A stretch of DNA of 64,000 nt from Rhizophagus irregularis. Taxonomy: Eukaryota > Glomeromycota > Glomeromycetes > Glomerales > Glomeraceae. Shown one piece after another: positions 33,059 through 44,555 of the stretch. The position numbers were made by a program, and so were the translations under genes. The notes under the pieces were generated by a model. It was not told where the DNA came from and did not search any database. It saw only the letters and a list, made by a program, of their open reading frames with translations. Where the stretch lies: positions 2,418,001-2,482,000 of the forward strand of contig NC_089443.1 of NCBI RefSeq assembly GCF_026210795.1, given 5' to 3'. The first letter of the stretch is position 1, and the number at the start of each line of letters is the position of its first letter.

Positions 33059-34996
33059 TTAAATTTTAACTGGAGCTTTGTGCTCCAAAAGCATTTCGTT
33101 TTGGGGAGCCAATCCAACACATGCACGGAAAAAATTTTCCATTGCCATACGCTGTTTGCTTAAGGCATTAACAACTGGAGTTCCTGGTGGTACTAAAGGA
33201 GCTTTTAACATGAAACTCAATATGGATAAAACTGCATCGAAAGATTCATATTCTTTCATATCTCCGGCACAATATTCAATGCGTGTCATTAATTCGGTGA
33301 TAATGGCCAAATCCAAAATGAGTGGAGAAGCCAAGAGCGAATCTTCACATGTATTATATAATGAAATTGTCTAACAACGATAATGAGATTAGTTGGATTG
33401 TCTGCATTAAGGAGGAACCATTTTTACTACTCACATTCTTTCCACCCATGAAAATTTCTGATACATATTCATCAAGAGCTCGTTTTGAATCACCGACTGC
33501 TGGTACATACTTAATTACGACAACTATTTACGAAATAATTAAGCAAATTAATTAGATACAATCAAAATAAGGAAATATTTCATGGATCACTTACCATGAT
33601 CGGGATGTTCGCCAGGTTTAAAAAGGATTCCATTGGCAGCAACCATATCATCAACAACATTACTTTTTGAAATTTCTTTTGATCGAAATTGTTGTGGTGC
33701 AGACAAATTCTTACCATCGTTATTGCCAAGATGATTATAAGACGTGATCCCAATTGGTTTAATGCCAGCATTCACTAAAAAGTCAACCAAAACAGACTTG
33801 ACTTTTGTCTGGCCAGATTTAAAATCGTCTCCTCCAATATAAACATGTTCACGTTCTGCAAGTTCAATACAGCCGGGGACAAACGTATTTTGAGGTGATC
33901 CATTAATGAAGGGAGTCTTTTCAAGAATACAAGCCAAAGCGAAAATTGTGGATGGTGCAATTTCCGGGTGACTATTTTCAACAGCTTTCAGAATATTGTC
34001 TGCTGTATCATTCACGCCTGGGATAATTTCAGCATAACGTTCAGTATTAGCAGTCCAGACGACAATGATTTTATCGAGCTGATTGGCTGCTTTGAACTCA
34101 CGAATATCTTTACGAATTTGTTCAAGGTGTTCTTTTTTATTATTTCCAGAAATAAGATTATCAGCACGATCACTCTGATTAGCGGCAATAAAATCAGGAT
34201 AATAAATAGAAGGTAACGGTTTTAGTTGTTCGAGTTTCAGTTTGACTTGACGTTGAAGATCATAATCAAGAACTTTAGCACGTTCCATAGCTTGTGCGAG
34301 ATTGAGAGAGCTTATGTCCCAACCACCAAGTACAAGATCATTGGGATGAACCATTGGTAATATATTATTAAAAGGAATGAAAACATCATTTCCTTTAGTG
34401 TCTACACCTATTTTGAGAGTGGAAGCTTGAACGACTGAACCGAAATAATTGGCAGATTTAAGACCTTCCTTGGTGTGCCACGAAATTTTTTCACGGTTAG
34501 CAATAATACTCGCGGTTAAGGTGGAGCCATTATTACCTCCCCATCCAACCATCATTAACCTTTTTTAATTTTTAATTTTAAAAGTAAATGTTAATAAAAT
34601 CGCACGTGTTATATCAAAACTCGGATAAAAATGACTTTTTTGGATAGTTACATATTACATTCATATCAACCCCAACTTGTCAATTTTCCATATAAATCTT
34701 TTCAACACAAATTTGGAAATTACCGGAGTAAATAGATTGTCGAAATTGATATAAAAAAAATGAATATAAACAAAAACTTACCCCACTTTAGGGATGTTAA
34801 CTTCGGTCTTAAATTTGTATTTTGTTTCGGTCGGAATAACTTTTAAAGTACCATCAATCTCGTTTTTAGAGACGGTGGCATTATGATAAGTATAGTCCGC
34901 AAGAATATGCATATCGGTGTAGCGGACATTCGGGGAGATAACTTTATACGTTGGAACAGGTCCAAGGGGAAGTGAGTCAGTTATGTTTGGAGGCAT
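33059..34996 (-). CDS. INO1: Inositol-3-phosphate synthase
   Basis: The enzyme converts glucose-6-phosphate to inositol-3-phosphate with NAD, the first step of inositol synthesis. Four exons (34996-34782, 34559-33595, 33523-33435, 33370-33059) encode 526 residues, near yeast Ino1 (533). The NAD-binding loop is [17 protein letters not shown], and catalytic-domain blocks include [18 protein letters not shown] and [14 protein letters not shown]; the C-terminal part has [14 protein letters not shown] and a Gly/Pro-rich [16 protein letters not shown]. Glucose-6-phosphate isomerase at the other end of the window competes for the same substrate. A candidate inositol-response element lies about 500 bp upstream. 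Confidence 0.96.
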
Positions 34997-36129
34997 ATTA
35001 TAGAGGATTAATTTTGTATTTGCTGCTATTTTTCTGTCCTCTGTGAGGATTGTGTAGTGAAAAAAGTAGATTGGAGAACGTGCTGGGCAATTTTTTCAAG
35101 GGGTAACTTTGTTTTGTTTAAAAAACAGTTAAAAGGAAATCGGAATCTGACCCTTTAAATATAATTTATCTGATGTAAAACTTTTACAGTCGTATCACAT
35201 CTGATAAAAAAAAATTTTCTTTTACAAATAGTAGTCCCTTAATTATATGAATTTTTTTTTTTATTAAAAAAAAATAAAACAAATATCAATCGAGGAAAAT
35301 ATAAATGCGAACTAAATTCCCTAAATGTTTAACTGAATGGATCTGGGGATACCTTGAAAAAGAAAAAAAATTCGAATCAATTTAATCAATTTAATCGTTA
35401 ATCGGGATTTTACGGAATCTTTTTTTTTATTACTAATCAACAATGATTGGCAATTTTTATCTAGGTTATCATTGATCATCAAGTAAATCATGTGAAGAAT
35501 TTCTCTAACGGATACTCGTTAAAATTTCTGGAATTTTCTTTAATGATTATTTTACGTAATTAGCTCAGACAATCGAATTTTTCAATTCGATTATTGATCA
35601 AGAGATTAGAATTTCTTTTTATCCATATGATCCATATGAAAATTGTATATAAATGATTTTTTCAATTCCATATTTTATCTGTTACACCCTGTGGGTAGTG
35701 ATAAGAAGCGAATTCAAATTTCATGGTGCATGTATGTCCTTATCTAAATTATTTTGAAAGTCATACTTGAAACTTGTGCTTACATTTGTCATTTTTGCAT
35801 ATTCTTAATTGATTTGACTCGAAACTTCATTTACCATGCCAATGTAATTTATTACAGAGTTACAAATGTTCGAGAAGCAAGAATATATCATAATAAATAT
35901 TTTCGGAGAATGTACGTCACAAAATATTCGAATGTTATTCAAGATATACATGGGGCGTAATTAAAACTGAAATAAGAAATTTTGATTTATAAATTATGTA
36001 ACGTCAAATTGGCGTAATGTGCCGGTAATATTTCGTTATGGCTTCTATAATGAAGATTAAACAAATTGGTTTAAATAAAATAGAATAATATACATATATG
36101 ACTTAAATATTTTATTTCATCTTTCGGTG
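34997..36129. other. INO1 upstream region, no other gene seen
   Basis: This AT-rich region extends from the INO1 start to the end of the hAT remnant. The plus-strand frame at 35754-35960 shows no family and no start context that would support it. One possible regulatory site is listed separately. Confidence 0.4.
35488..35498 (-). promoter_or_regulatory. Candidate inositol/choline-response (UASINO-like) element
   Basis: TCTTCACATGA on the minus strand matches 10 of 11 positions of the Ino2/Ino4 E-box consensus WYTTCAYRTGS. It lies about 490 bp upstream of the INO1 start, in the coding orientation. In yeast such sites drive INO1; use here is inference from one near-match. Confidence 0.3.
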
Positions 36130-38250
36130 TAGGGATTAGAATCGATTCAATCGAAAATCGAATCTTGAGAATCGATTAAAGATTTGATTAATCGAATCTA
36201 AGATTCGATTTGGCGATTCGATTAATCGAATCTAAGCTGGAATTTATATACATCATTTTTTAAATGCATTTGTGGCGCAGCAATTTCGCAGCACGAAATT
36301 TCAAGTGATTTAACTAATCTATTTATTTTATAATGTTTTTATTTATTTAGATATATTGAATTGTTTACTACAAACTTATCAAAAAAATTCAAGGTTTTAA
36401 AATTCGTTTCCAAACCAATCAGTTATTTTTTCACCCAAATAAATCCACATGTTTTCTAAAAACATAATTTTATTAATGATGCTGGCAATTTCTTTGAGGA
36501 GTAACTAAATTATTTGCATCAGAAAAAACCCTTTCTGATGGTACTGAGGTAGCCAGAATGGAAAGATCATTGCCATTTTATGCAATATAGGATATTGAGC
36601 TTTGTTTGTTACCCACCATATATACTCCTCAAGAGCTGGCAATTCTGGTAAATTGAGATAATGCTGAATTTCATTCTTTATTGGAGTTACATTTCTTTCA
36701 TTTTTTTTTTCTTTCAAAAGTTACCCATTGTTATTAAATTATTCTGATTTTCATTAGATCTTACAGGAATACTAGGAATCATAGTTTCTTTAAGAACTTC
36801 ATATTCTGTTTGCAATTAGTTAGTGACTTTATCATGCATTCTTTGGAAAACAAAGTTTAAGCTTTTAAAACAAAGATCAAAAAATAATCCTTTTAAACAA
36901 AGTTTTTGAGGAAATTCTCATCTTTTTTATAAATCTTCTAAGATTGCTTTTCTACTATTTCTGCTACTTCAGTTTCTAATTAAATAAATTTAATTTCAAG
37001 TATTTCTTTCAAATTATATAAACTTGAATATGTTAAACCAATAGTTGGATATGTTATACCATTTAAAAGGCATGTTACACTTTCAAAAGGACTTAAAAGT
37101 TTTACCATTTCTTTAATTACTTTCCATTCATTTGCAATTGGATATAACTCTTTTAATTTTTCACCCTTCTTGTGAATACGTGAACTTCTATTATTAATTA
37201 AAAAAGTTTTCAACATTGAAATTGCTGGTTTAAGAATAATAAGTCTTTGAAATGCATATAATGTTAAATTCCAGCAGGTGTTATCAGCTTTTACTACATC
37301 AAAAAAAAACAAGTTCATCTGTTTCTTTTTCTAATTTTTTTTCATCTTTTTGTAATTATTGTTACTAATATAAGTAAATTTATAATTCTCTTAATTGTTG
37401 TTTTTTTTTATCATTGCTAAAAAAGCAATAAGATATTTGTATTTGTTAAATTAATATTTTTGCTATATCCAATTCTTTTCCAATACTTAACTGGAATGTA
37501 TGAATAACACAAGAAATTTTCCATGCAGTTTTTCTAAAATAATAAAAAGTGTGATTATAAAATATTAAAATAAAAAAATGTATAATTTTATCTTTTTCCA
37601 AATATTTTTTTACATCTCTTATTATATTATAAGCAAACTATCCCTATTAAACAATTCAAATTATTTTATATAGGATAATCTAAACTTTATTGACTTTCTT
37701 TTACCTATTTCCATATTATTGTATACTTTTCTTTACATTTGAATTATTGTCAATCACTATAGCTGTAATTTTTAAATGAATTTTCCATTTACTAAACAAA
37801 TCAATCAAATGTTCCTGAATTTCAGTTGCACCATGTGGATATGAAAGTTTTTTTATACTGAGAAGTAATTCATTATTATATAATTCAAATTTAGATGTCA
37901 CCCAATGTGCTGTAATATCTAAATAGAGTATATATGCTGATGAACTTCATGTATCTAATGTTAAAGAAATATTTTCTAATTGTAAAATTGATTTTTAAGT
38001 TTATTTGTACCTACATCATATACTAATATATATGCTGATGAAATTCAATTTTTAAGAGTTTTTATACAAGATACTTTATAATAAAAATCAAATCCATTTA
38101 CTATTTTAATAAAATTTTTATCTTTTATAATACTCAAATGTTGTAATACATTAACAATAAATCCAATTATCACTATTTTCTGTAATGCAAAATTTTGTTT
38201 TATAATATGATTATCCTTGCATAAAAACTATCAAAACATTAAAATAATTA
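36130..38250 (-). mobile_element. hAT transposon remnant
   Basis: The minus strand carries broken hAT transposase pieces in order. They are an N-terminal piece near 38150-38050 (VNVLQHLSIIKDKNF); LSYPHGATEIQEHLIDLFSKWKIHLKITAIVIDNNSNV (37901-37716), the region around the first catalytic Asp; the 37318-36980 stretch with KGEKLKELYPIANEWKVIKEM; and the C-terminal dimerisation block EIQHYLNLPELPALEEYIWWV (36717-36505). The likely left end is TAGGGATTAGAATCGATTC at 36130, fitting the hAT YARNG terminus, followed by GATTCGATTAATCGAATC subterminal palindromes. No matching right end was found, and the remnant runs into a duplicated endonuclease V fragment. Confidence 0.75.
36148..36240. repeat. Subterminal palindromes GATTCGATTAATCGAATC
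   Basis: Four to five overlapping copies of ATCGATTC/GATTCGATTAATCGAATC lie just inside the left end of the hAT remnant. This is a typical place for transposase-binding repeats. Confidence 0.6.
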
Positions 38251-38257
38251 TTTACCT

Positions 38258-38640
38258 TGAAATGCGATTTCAGATAAATTCACGAGAGCAAGTATCAGTT
38301 TAACTAGTGGGTTCCGGTATACAAAACACTTGAAACAATAATCGGATTTGCGGTATTTATGAAATTAATGAAATTCAAAGATTTTTATGCTCATTTTTTT
38401 AATACTGCGCCCCAAATCATTTCAGATTCTTGAAGAAAATGCATACCTTTTAATTACTGCTTTATACGTGCTATTCACTATCATCAATTTTAAAAATATT
38501 TCTAACACTATTTGTAGAAACATGATTGCCCAAAATCTTCGAACTCCTCTAATAAAACTTAACTCGTTGAATCTAATTCAAAATCATCAATTTTAATTTT
38601 AATTCTGTGTATTCGAATTCGTCATTTTTAAATATTATTA
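38258..38640 (-). pseudogene. Duplicated, broken piece of the endonuclease V gene
   Basis: The stretch follows the intact gene at 43145-44139 in order and orientation. AGTGGGTTCCGGTATAC (38306) pairs with 43217; GCGCCCCAAATCA (38408) with 43401; then CATCAATTTT..TTTCTAACAC, and TAACTTAACTCGTTGAATC (38556) with 43913. The last part, ATTCGAATTCGTCA, matches sequence upstream of the gene's first visible exon. The second intron is present in altered form (TATGAAATTAAT then ATGCTC), so this is a DNA-level copy rather than a retrocopy. The middle of the gene is deleted, and frames are lost. It abuts the hAT remnant. Confidence 0.8.
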
Positions 38641-38867
38641 AATTTAGAGTGCTTTGTTAGCATAAAAAGTTCTTATTTATCTGCCGTCAATGAACTAAAT
38701 TGTTTTTTTAGCGCAAAAACTGTCTTTCTTACTACCCAGAATCAAAAACATGATTATTACAACCAATTGACGGCCAGATGGATGGTTGATCATATGAAAT
38801 TGGTTGAAAGTTGATCCGCCCATTTTTTTTTTTATTTGAGCTCTTTTTCTTACTTCATAATAAAGCT

Positions 38868-39545
38868 ATGTTGTCTTCAGCTCTTCGTAGTACAGTTGGT
38901 TCAGTAAGGACAATAGTTTCTAGAGGCGTTATTAGGCAACCTCATTCTTCAAAAGCTAGAGCATTCTCGGTCCTTAGTCCTCGTTTTGGAGGTGAACCAA
39001 ACTTTCAATTTTTTAATATATGTAGAGATAAATGAGCTGTATCAAAACTGGGAAAATGTTATTTAATTTAATTGGATAGTTTTTTTAATTTGATAATTAA
39101 ATCTAATACCTTTGATTTTAGAATTGAGTAGCAACTTTTTTGGTCCCGGTGCAAAGCCGGGTACCGTTGCTGATGACATAGATCAAGCTACTGGTATCGA
39201 ACGTGCTGAATTACTAAGTAAGTTAGAAGGCAAGGACATATACGACCTTAGTCCTTTGAAAATTACTGCAGTGGGTACAAAAAAGGACCCTGTTATGGTA
39301 AAGAGTGTGGATCCTGTACGTTTTGTCGGCTGTACTGGTATGCCTTCTTATAAGTATTTATTTTTAAATTTTAATTTAAGGAAATCAAAGTAATTTTTTA
39401 TTCCATAGGGTTCCCTGTTGATTCTCATGAGACAGTTTGGTTAGGTGTTGATAAAAATCATGAATTTGACAGATGCCCTGAATGTGGTCAAATATTCAAA
39501 CTTGATTTTATTGGTAGTGAAAACGAAGGTCATGGGCACCATTAG
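38868..39545 (+). CDS. COX4: Cytochrome c oxidase subunit IV (yeast)/Vb, mitochondrial
   Basis: This nuclear-encoded, zinc-binding subunit belongs to respiratory complex IV. Three exons (38868-38991, 39122-39337, 39409-39545) give 158 residues. The start at MLSSALRSTVGSVRTIVSRG gives an Arg/Ser-rich mitochondrial presequence; an upstream in-frame ATG at 38811 would bury it. The mature part begins near NFFGPGAKPGTVADDIDQATGIER. Zinc ligands include the Cys in RFVGCTGFP and the pair in DRCPECGQIFKL, ending GHGHH. It runs convergently with SAM37, with about 200 bp between stops. Confidence 0.95.
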
Positions 39546-39749
39546 ATATATCTGTACATTTTTGGATAGCAAATATCAGAATGAATATCATATTTCTAAC
39601 ATTACGAGAGAAATATAAGTATACACTTTTCGTTTTTTTTTTTATTTATTTTGGACTCCAATTCTATTAATTTGTAGTTCATGTGTATCTTTACATAATG
39701 AAACAAGTGAAAAAGATAATAAATTTTCTGATATTACTCAAATCAAACT

Positions 39750-41188
39750 TTACTCATTGTCATCATCATCATCATCATCGTCATCGTCGTCGTTGTCGTC
39801 GTCGTCGTCGTTGTCGTTGTCGTTATTATCATAATATTCATTTTCTTCTTTGTCGTCTTTCTCGGAAATAACTTCTATACTAACGATTTTATTCCAGATT
39901 ACATAAGTGACCATAAATAGAATTGCACCAGTAATTGATATAATTCTTTTTCTCTCAAAATCCTTTTGGGGTTGAGATTTTTCTTCTTTTTCTACGTCTC
40001 TAGCTTGCCAGAGCGTGTTATTAAACCATGCACGGGGAGATCTGAAAATTCCTGTGAAGACGGATGGAAGGTCATTGGCTGGGAATTTAATAATTTCCTT
40101 TTCAGAAAGTCGATCTTTCATGCGATCGCAAAATATTACAAGCCTAGGAAATTCTGTACGAAGAATAATAGCTAGGCTTGGATTTGGGAGATCTGAATAT
40201 AGATGAGTTGCTAGATGCCCATATACCATTATGTCTAGTGTAGAGAGGCTGTTATTATGATAATTTAATAAATTATCAGAATGCTCATAAATAGTAAACA
40301 ATATATACATTTTCCTTAAACTTACTTATTCCCAAGGAAAAATTCATTATCCTGAATTTTGTCCAATAATACCTTATAGGATTTTCTTATAGCTTTATAC
40401 ATCTATACGAAATCAACTATAAATATCGGTATACAAAATAGTGAATTGCAAAAAAAAAATCAATTCAAACCTTTAGTTCTTTATCCACGAGAAAACCCTG
40501 ATCTCCAACGGAAATAACACCATATTTTTCTAATCTTGTTTTAGCAATCTCTCGCATTTGATTGGGTATATAATAATTTATTGGAAAGGCAAGAAGTCTT
40601 CCGTAAAGAGGACTTATTGCTTGCGTGAAATTTTTGGTGTCCGCGTACCATAAATATAACTAAGTATGATAATCATTATATTAGTAAGTCAATAATCTTT
40701 TCTAATTATATTAACTTACCAAAGAATCATAGATTCCATCTTCAACAAGGGACACATATCTATATAAAAAAATTAATAGAAATTGACAAATTTATCAGTG
40801 AAAATGTAGTGCAAACATTAGATACTTGCGCAACGCTATCAGCATTTTGTCTGGTTGTCAAATTTTCGTCTGCGTCAAACCCTTTTCTTTTCATATATCT
40901 AATTATGTTGTTTACACCCGCAATCCATTCCACTCCGTCTTTCAATACTGGTAATTCACCTTGAGAAGTTGAAAATTTGATAATGTGGTTTTTTAGTATA
41001 ATATAACACCTTATAATAATAAAAGACTGGAAAAGGTCAATACCCGTTGGGGAGATATTTGGGTTATTACATTCAATGATCCCCCATTCTTCTGACACGA
41101 GAAGTTGAAAGTAAACAATTACTGTCAAACAACCTGGGTCAATAGAAGGAAGGTCCCAGCCTGGACCCCATACATAAAGAGTGAACAT
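39750..41188 (-). CDS. SAM37: SAM37/metaxin-like mitochondrial outer-membrane protein
   Basis: A receptor/assembly subunit of the sorting and assembly machinery for beta-barrel proteins. Six exons (41188-41044, 40959-40830, 40759-40720, 40659-40471, 40402-40326, 40248-39750) give 359 residues. The N-terminal thioredoxin/GST-like part is MFTLYVWGPGWDLPSIDPGCL...GELPVLKDG; a metaxin-type helical part follows (AYVSLVEDGIYDSLLYLWYAD, LDIMVYGHLATHLYSDLPNP). A C-terminal hydrophobic anchor lies at about residues 300-318 (ISITGAILFMVTYVIW). After it the protein ends in a long Asp/Asn run. The second intron appears to use a GC donor (GCAAGT at 40829): only this choice keeps the frame into AYVSLVED. 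Confidence 0.87.
39756..39834. repeat. Trinucleotide (TCA/TCG)n repeat coding a poly-Asp tail
   Basis: About 25 consecutive TCA/TCG triplets, read on the minus strand as GAT/GAC, encode the acidic end of SAM37. The reverse direction offers a His/Arg-rich open frame that is an artefact. Confidence 0.9.
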
Positions 41189-41326
41189 TTTTTAAAAAAC
41201 TTGGACAAAGACATCTAATCAAATTTACTTACTAATCATATCAGATATCAGATATCCAATCATTTTGCTGCTGATCTTATTTAGATTCACCAGCAGTTTT
41301 GTTTCAATAAATTACATTTCTAACAA
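41189..41326. promoter_or_regulatory. Compact bidirectional promoter of SAM37 and DUS1
   Basis: Only 138 bp separate the two divergent start codons, so both promoters must lie in or overlap this interval. A TATCAGATATCAGATATC direct repeat occupies 41238-41255. No defined factor site is recognised. Confidence 0.5.
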
Positions 41327-42927
41327 ATGTCTTCCCGCCAAAAACTTCAAGGGTATGAATTTTATCAAAAAGTTCTCGGAAGCCCAAATTATATTTTAGC
41401 ACCTATGGTCGACCAATCTGAATATGCATGGCGTATTTTGTCGCGTCGTTATGGTGCTCAAGTTTGCTATACTCCAATGATTCACGCCAAAATGTTTTGT
41501 GACGAAAGTAATAAACAATATCGGACCGATGTATGGTCCACCGGAAAATATGATCGTCCATTAATAGCTCAGGTAAGCTTTCATATATCAATATTTTCGG
41601 TTTCTTTTTTTAAATTATGTGTAGTAAGCTATTTTTTAAACAGTTTTGCGCGAATGACCCAGAGATATTGTTCAAAGCTGCTTTAAAAGTACAAGATCAA
41701 TGTGATGCGGTTGATCTAAATTTAGGCTGTCCGCAGCATATTGCTAGGCGTGGACATTATGGTTCTTTTTTACAAGATGAATGGAATTTGATTTTTAATT
41801 TAAGTGAGTTCTATACTTATGATCAGCTTTTTTTTGGACGCTTCTATTTAACATTTGTTTAATATGTTTCTGTAGTAAATATACTTCATAAAAATCTGTC
41901 TATTCCCGTAACAGCTAAAATACGTGTTTTTCCGGAGGTAGAGAAAACAATACAATACGCCAAGATGATAGAAAGTGCTGGCGCACAGTTATTGACAGTA
42001 CATGGTCGAGTACGTGAACAAAAAGGTCACAAGACTGGTTTAGCTGATTGGGAACAGATTCGTAAAGTTAAGTATGTATATATAAGGGGTAGTATGATTA
42101 ATATCCATTTATATTATATTTCATTTATTATATTTTTTATTTAAATAGATTGAGTTCGAATCTTTTGCAGTTTTATTTAATTACTCTTTACAATGAAATT
42201 TATTCATTCAATATTTGGTTGAGTACACTTGGAGAGCTTATTGTAGGGAGTAATGATGAAAAAACTGTAAGATTTTATAAAGATACGTAGAAATGATTTT
42301 TAACTAACAGACAGAAATTTCTCGTGATTTCCAGAGAAGCTCTCAAAATCCCTGTTATATCCAACGGAAATATACTTTATTTTGAAGATATTCAGCGATG
42401 CTTAGATGCAACTGGCGTTGATGGAGTTATGTCTGCTGAGGGTAATTTATACAATCCGGCTATATTTGCTGGCATTAATCCTCCAGTATGGCAAATGGCT
42501 AAGGAGTATTTGGAAATCTGTCAAACTGTTCCAACTAAAATTTCTTATATAAGAGGCCATCTTTTTAAGATTTATCGACCAGCTCTCCCATATCACACAG
42601 ACATAAGAGAACAATTAGCTAAAGTTAATACCCTTGAAGAAATGTTTGCTTTATCAGAGGAATTGCGAGAGAGGTTAACGGTAAATATATTCTTTGGTCG
42701 TCGTGATAAATTCTCGGATTCATCGTCTTAACGGAAATGATTTTCTACAGAAAACTGCGGAGGAGTCTAACAAAGTTTCAGAAATTCGTAAAGATGAAAA
42801 TGGGTTTAAGATGTTTCCATACTGGATCTGTCAACCTAATATAAGAACAGCAAGTGGTAATTCAAAAAAAGAGAAAGAAGAAACTATTGAGTCGGATATC
42901 ATTTCGGTAACTTTACAACGTGAATAG
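41327..42927 (+). CDS. DUS1: tRNA-dihydrouridine(16/17) synthase
   Basis: A flavin enzyme that reduces uridines 16/17 in the tRNA D-loop. Five exons (41327-41572, 41644-41803, 41876-42071, 42335-42680, 42751-42927) encode 374 residues. FMN-barrel motifs are [14 protein letters not shown], the catalytic Cys111 in [38 protein letters not shown] and [15 protein letters not shown]. It matches Dus1/DUS1L rather than Dus2-4 in the [10 protein letters not shown](S/A)FLQDEW block. The C-terminal exon is short and lysine-rich. Intron 3 is 263 bp, several times its neighbours, and contains a WD-repeat-like fragment (see findings). Confidence 0.94.
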
Positions 42928-43144
42928 GACAATCACAAATAATGATAATAGCAAATTTACAAGATAAAGAAGTTTAGTTTGTTATCTTTATTTGTCGAAT
43001 TTCATTTTAAATGATTTTTTAAAAATACATAGTGTGTAATAGTAGTTGTAATTTCAATTATGTAAACGAAGATTCACTTTTTAACAGCGTATCGAAAATA
43101 AAACCTTTTAATTTATGCTTCAAGCGAAGCTATAACACTCTATG

Positions 43145-44139
43145 TCATTGTACACTTTGATCTGAAGTGTGGTTTCGGATGAATTCACGGGAACGAATAT
43201 CAGCTTGTCTAGTGGGTTCCGGTATACGATATCGACAACACTTGAGCACAATTTGTATCGAAGTATCAAGACTTATTCTATGACCGACAGAGACAAAAAT
43301 TGGGTTTGTAGTATTATCTAGACTTCGAACAGCCTTTAGGAAGTAGAATATGAAATTAATTAATCTCAAATATATTTGTGCGCGCTTTTTTATACATACC
43401 GCGCCCCAAATCACTCCAGATTGTCCTTGAAGAAGATATGTGTCGCCACCTTTCTTCAATTTTTCTTTTACTGCCATTTTTACATGTGCCATTGTCAAAT
43501 TTTCACCATCATCAATTTGTAAAAAATTCTTTCCAACACCAATTGTAGGAACATTTGCAAGAACGCCTAAATGACTTGCCAAACCAAATCTTCTTGGATG
43601 TAATGTCCCATTTCCGTCAACGATTATTACTTGAGGAAATATATCAGGGTTCGTTTTTTTCAAATTCCGAAGTAAATCAAGTAAAGGAGTAACTTCGCGA
43701 AAAGCTAAGAATCCAGCGATATAAGGAAGACTTAATTTTACAGAAGAGAAATTTTCATAAATCACCTAAGAATATAATTCATTAATTTTCAAAATAATAA
43801 TGTAATTTTGTTATAAATAAAGGCATACTTCTAAGCTTGGGTATTTTAAAACAATCAAAGATGCAATAGCGTTCTCTTCGTTATTTTCAAAGCTAAGATC
43901 AACTCCTCCGATATAACTTAACTCATCGAATTCTACAATTTGTTCACCATTTTCCTCCTTAATTGTCTTTGTAAATTTTAAATCGTCAGTTTCTATCAAT
44001 TTTGATTTTAATTCTGTTTGCACTCTATAAATTATTAAATGTAAACCTTCTTTTGATATGAAATCTAGAAATTTATCAATAATTTCATCTCTAATCAATT
44101 TACCTTGCCCACTCTTCCATTTGTGATATTGAGGGAACA
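43145..44139 (-). CDS. Endonuclease V (first exon not located)
   Basis: A nuclease that cuts beside inosine, in RNA in eukaryotes. Three exons are clear: about 44139-43829, 43765-43400 and 43333-43145. Catalytic acids are in YIGGVDLSFE, GFLAFRE and IVDGNGTLHPRRFGLASHLG; the C-terminal block is SVGHRISLDTSI...RYRIPEPTRQADIRSRE, as in animal ENDOV. The first visible exon follows an acceptor (TTACAG at about 44140) with an in-frame stop shortly before it, and has no ATG, so a short upstream exon is needed. That exon should fall between 44140 and the METTL3 start. A broken duplicate lies at 38258-38640. Confidence 0.9.
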
Positions 44140-44317
44140 CTGTAATAATTCGAATTCGTCATAATTAATAAATTCGTCACAATTAATATTTATAGAGATA
44201 ATTTAATATCACAGTAAAAGTTAACTATAAATATATTTGCCATATATACTAGATATTGTTGGCTATATAAAAGCAGGAACAAGTGGAATGTTAATTAAAG
44301 TTTTTAGAGCGGCATAA

Positions 44318-44465
44318 CCGGACAAATTTATCCTGAACCGGGGTCCAGGTTCTTTATCCTAAACCCCCTATATAAATAAGTTTTTTCAGAGTAATCGTCA
44401 CGTGATTAATACAGTTGCGGTCTAGGATAAGAACCTGAACCCCGGTCTATTTTAAGGACACTCAA
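44318..44465. repeat. Fold-back element between the endonuclease V and METTL3 genes
   Basis: GAACCGGGGTCCAGGTTCTT (44336 on) is mirrored by AAGAACCTGAACCCCGGTC (44430-44448), with TTATCCTAAACC/GGTCTAGGATA continuing inward. The arms are about 30 bp with ~60 bp between, at higher GC than the surroundings. It may be a tiny MITE or a hairpin in the shared upstream region. Confidence 0.7.
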
Positions 44466-44555
44466 ACAGTGTTATCACATGGTTTGTCCAGTGCACGTGA
44501 TTACGTTGGGCCAAAAAGTAAAAAGGCAAGTAAAGTACCATTCTTTTGGCTTAAA

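Noticed and set aside
39683-39871. His/Arg-rich plus-strand frame
   Set aside because: It is the reverse reading of the poly-Asp repeat of SAM37.
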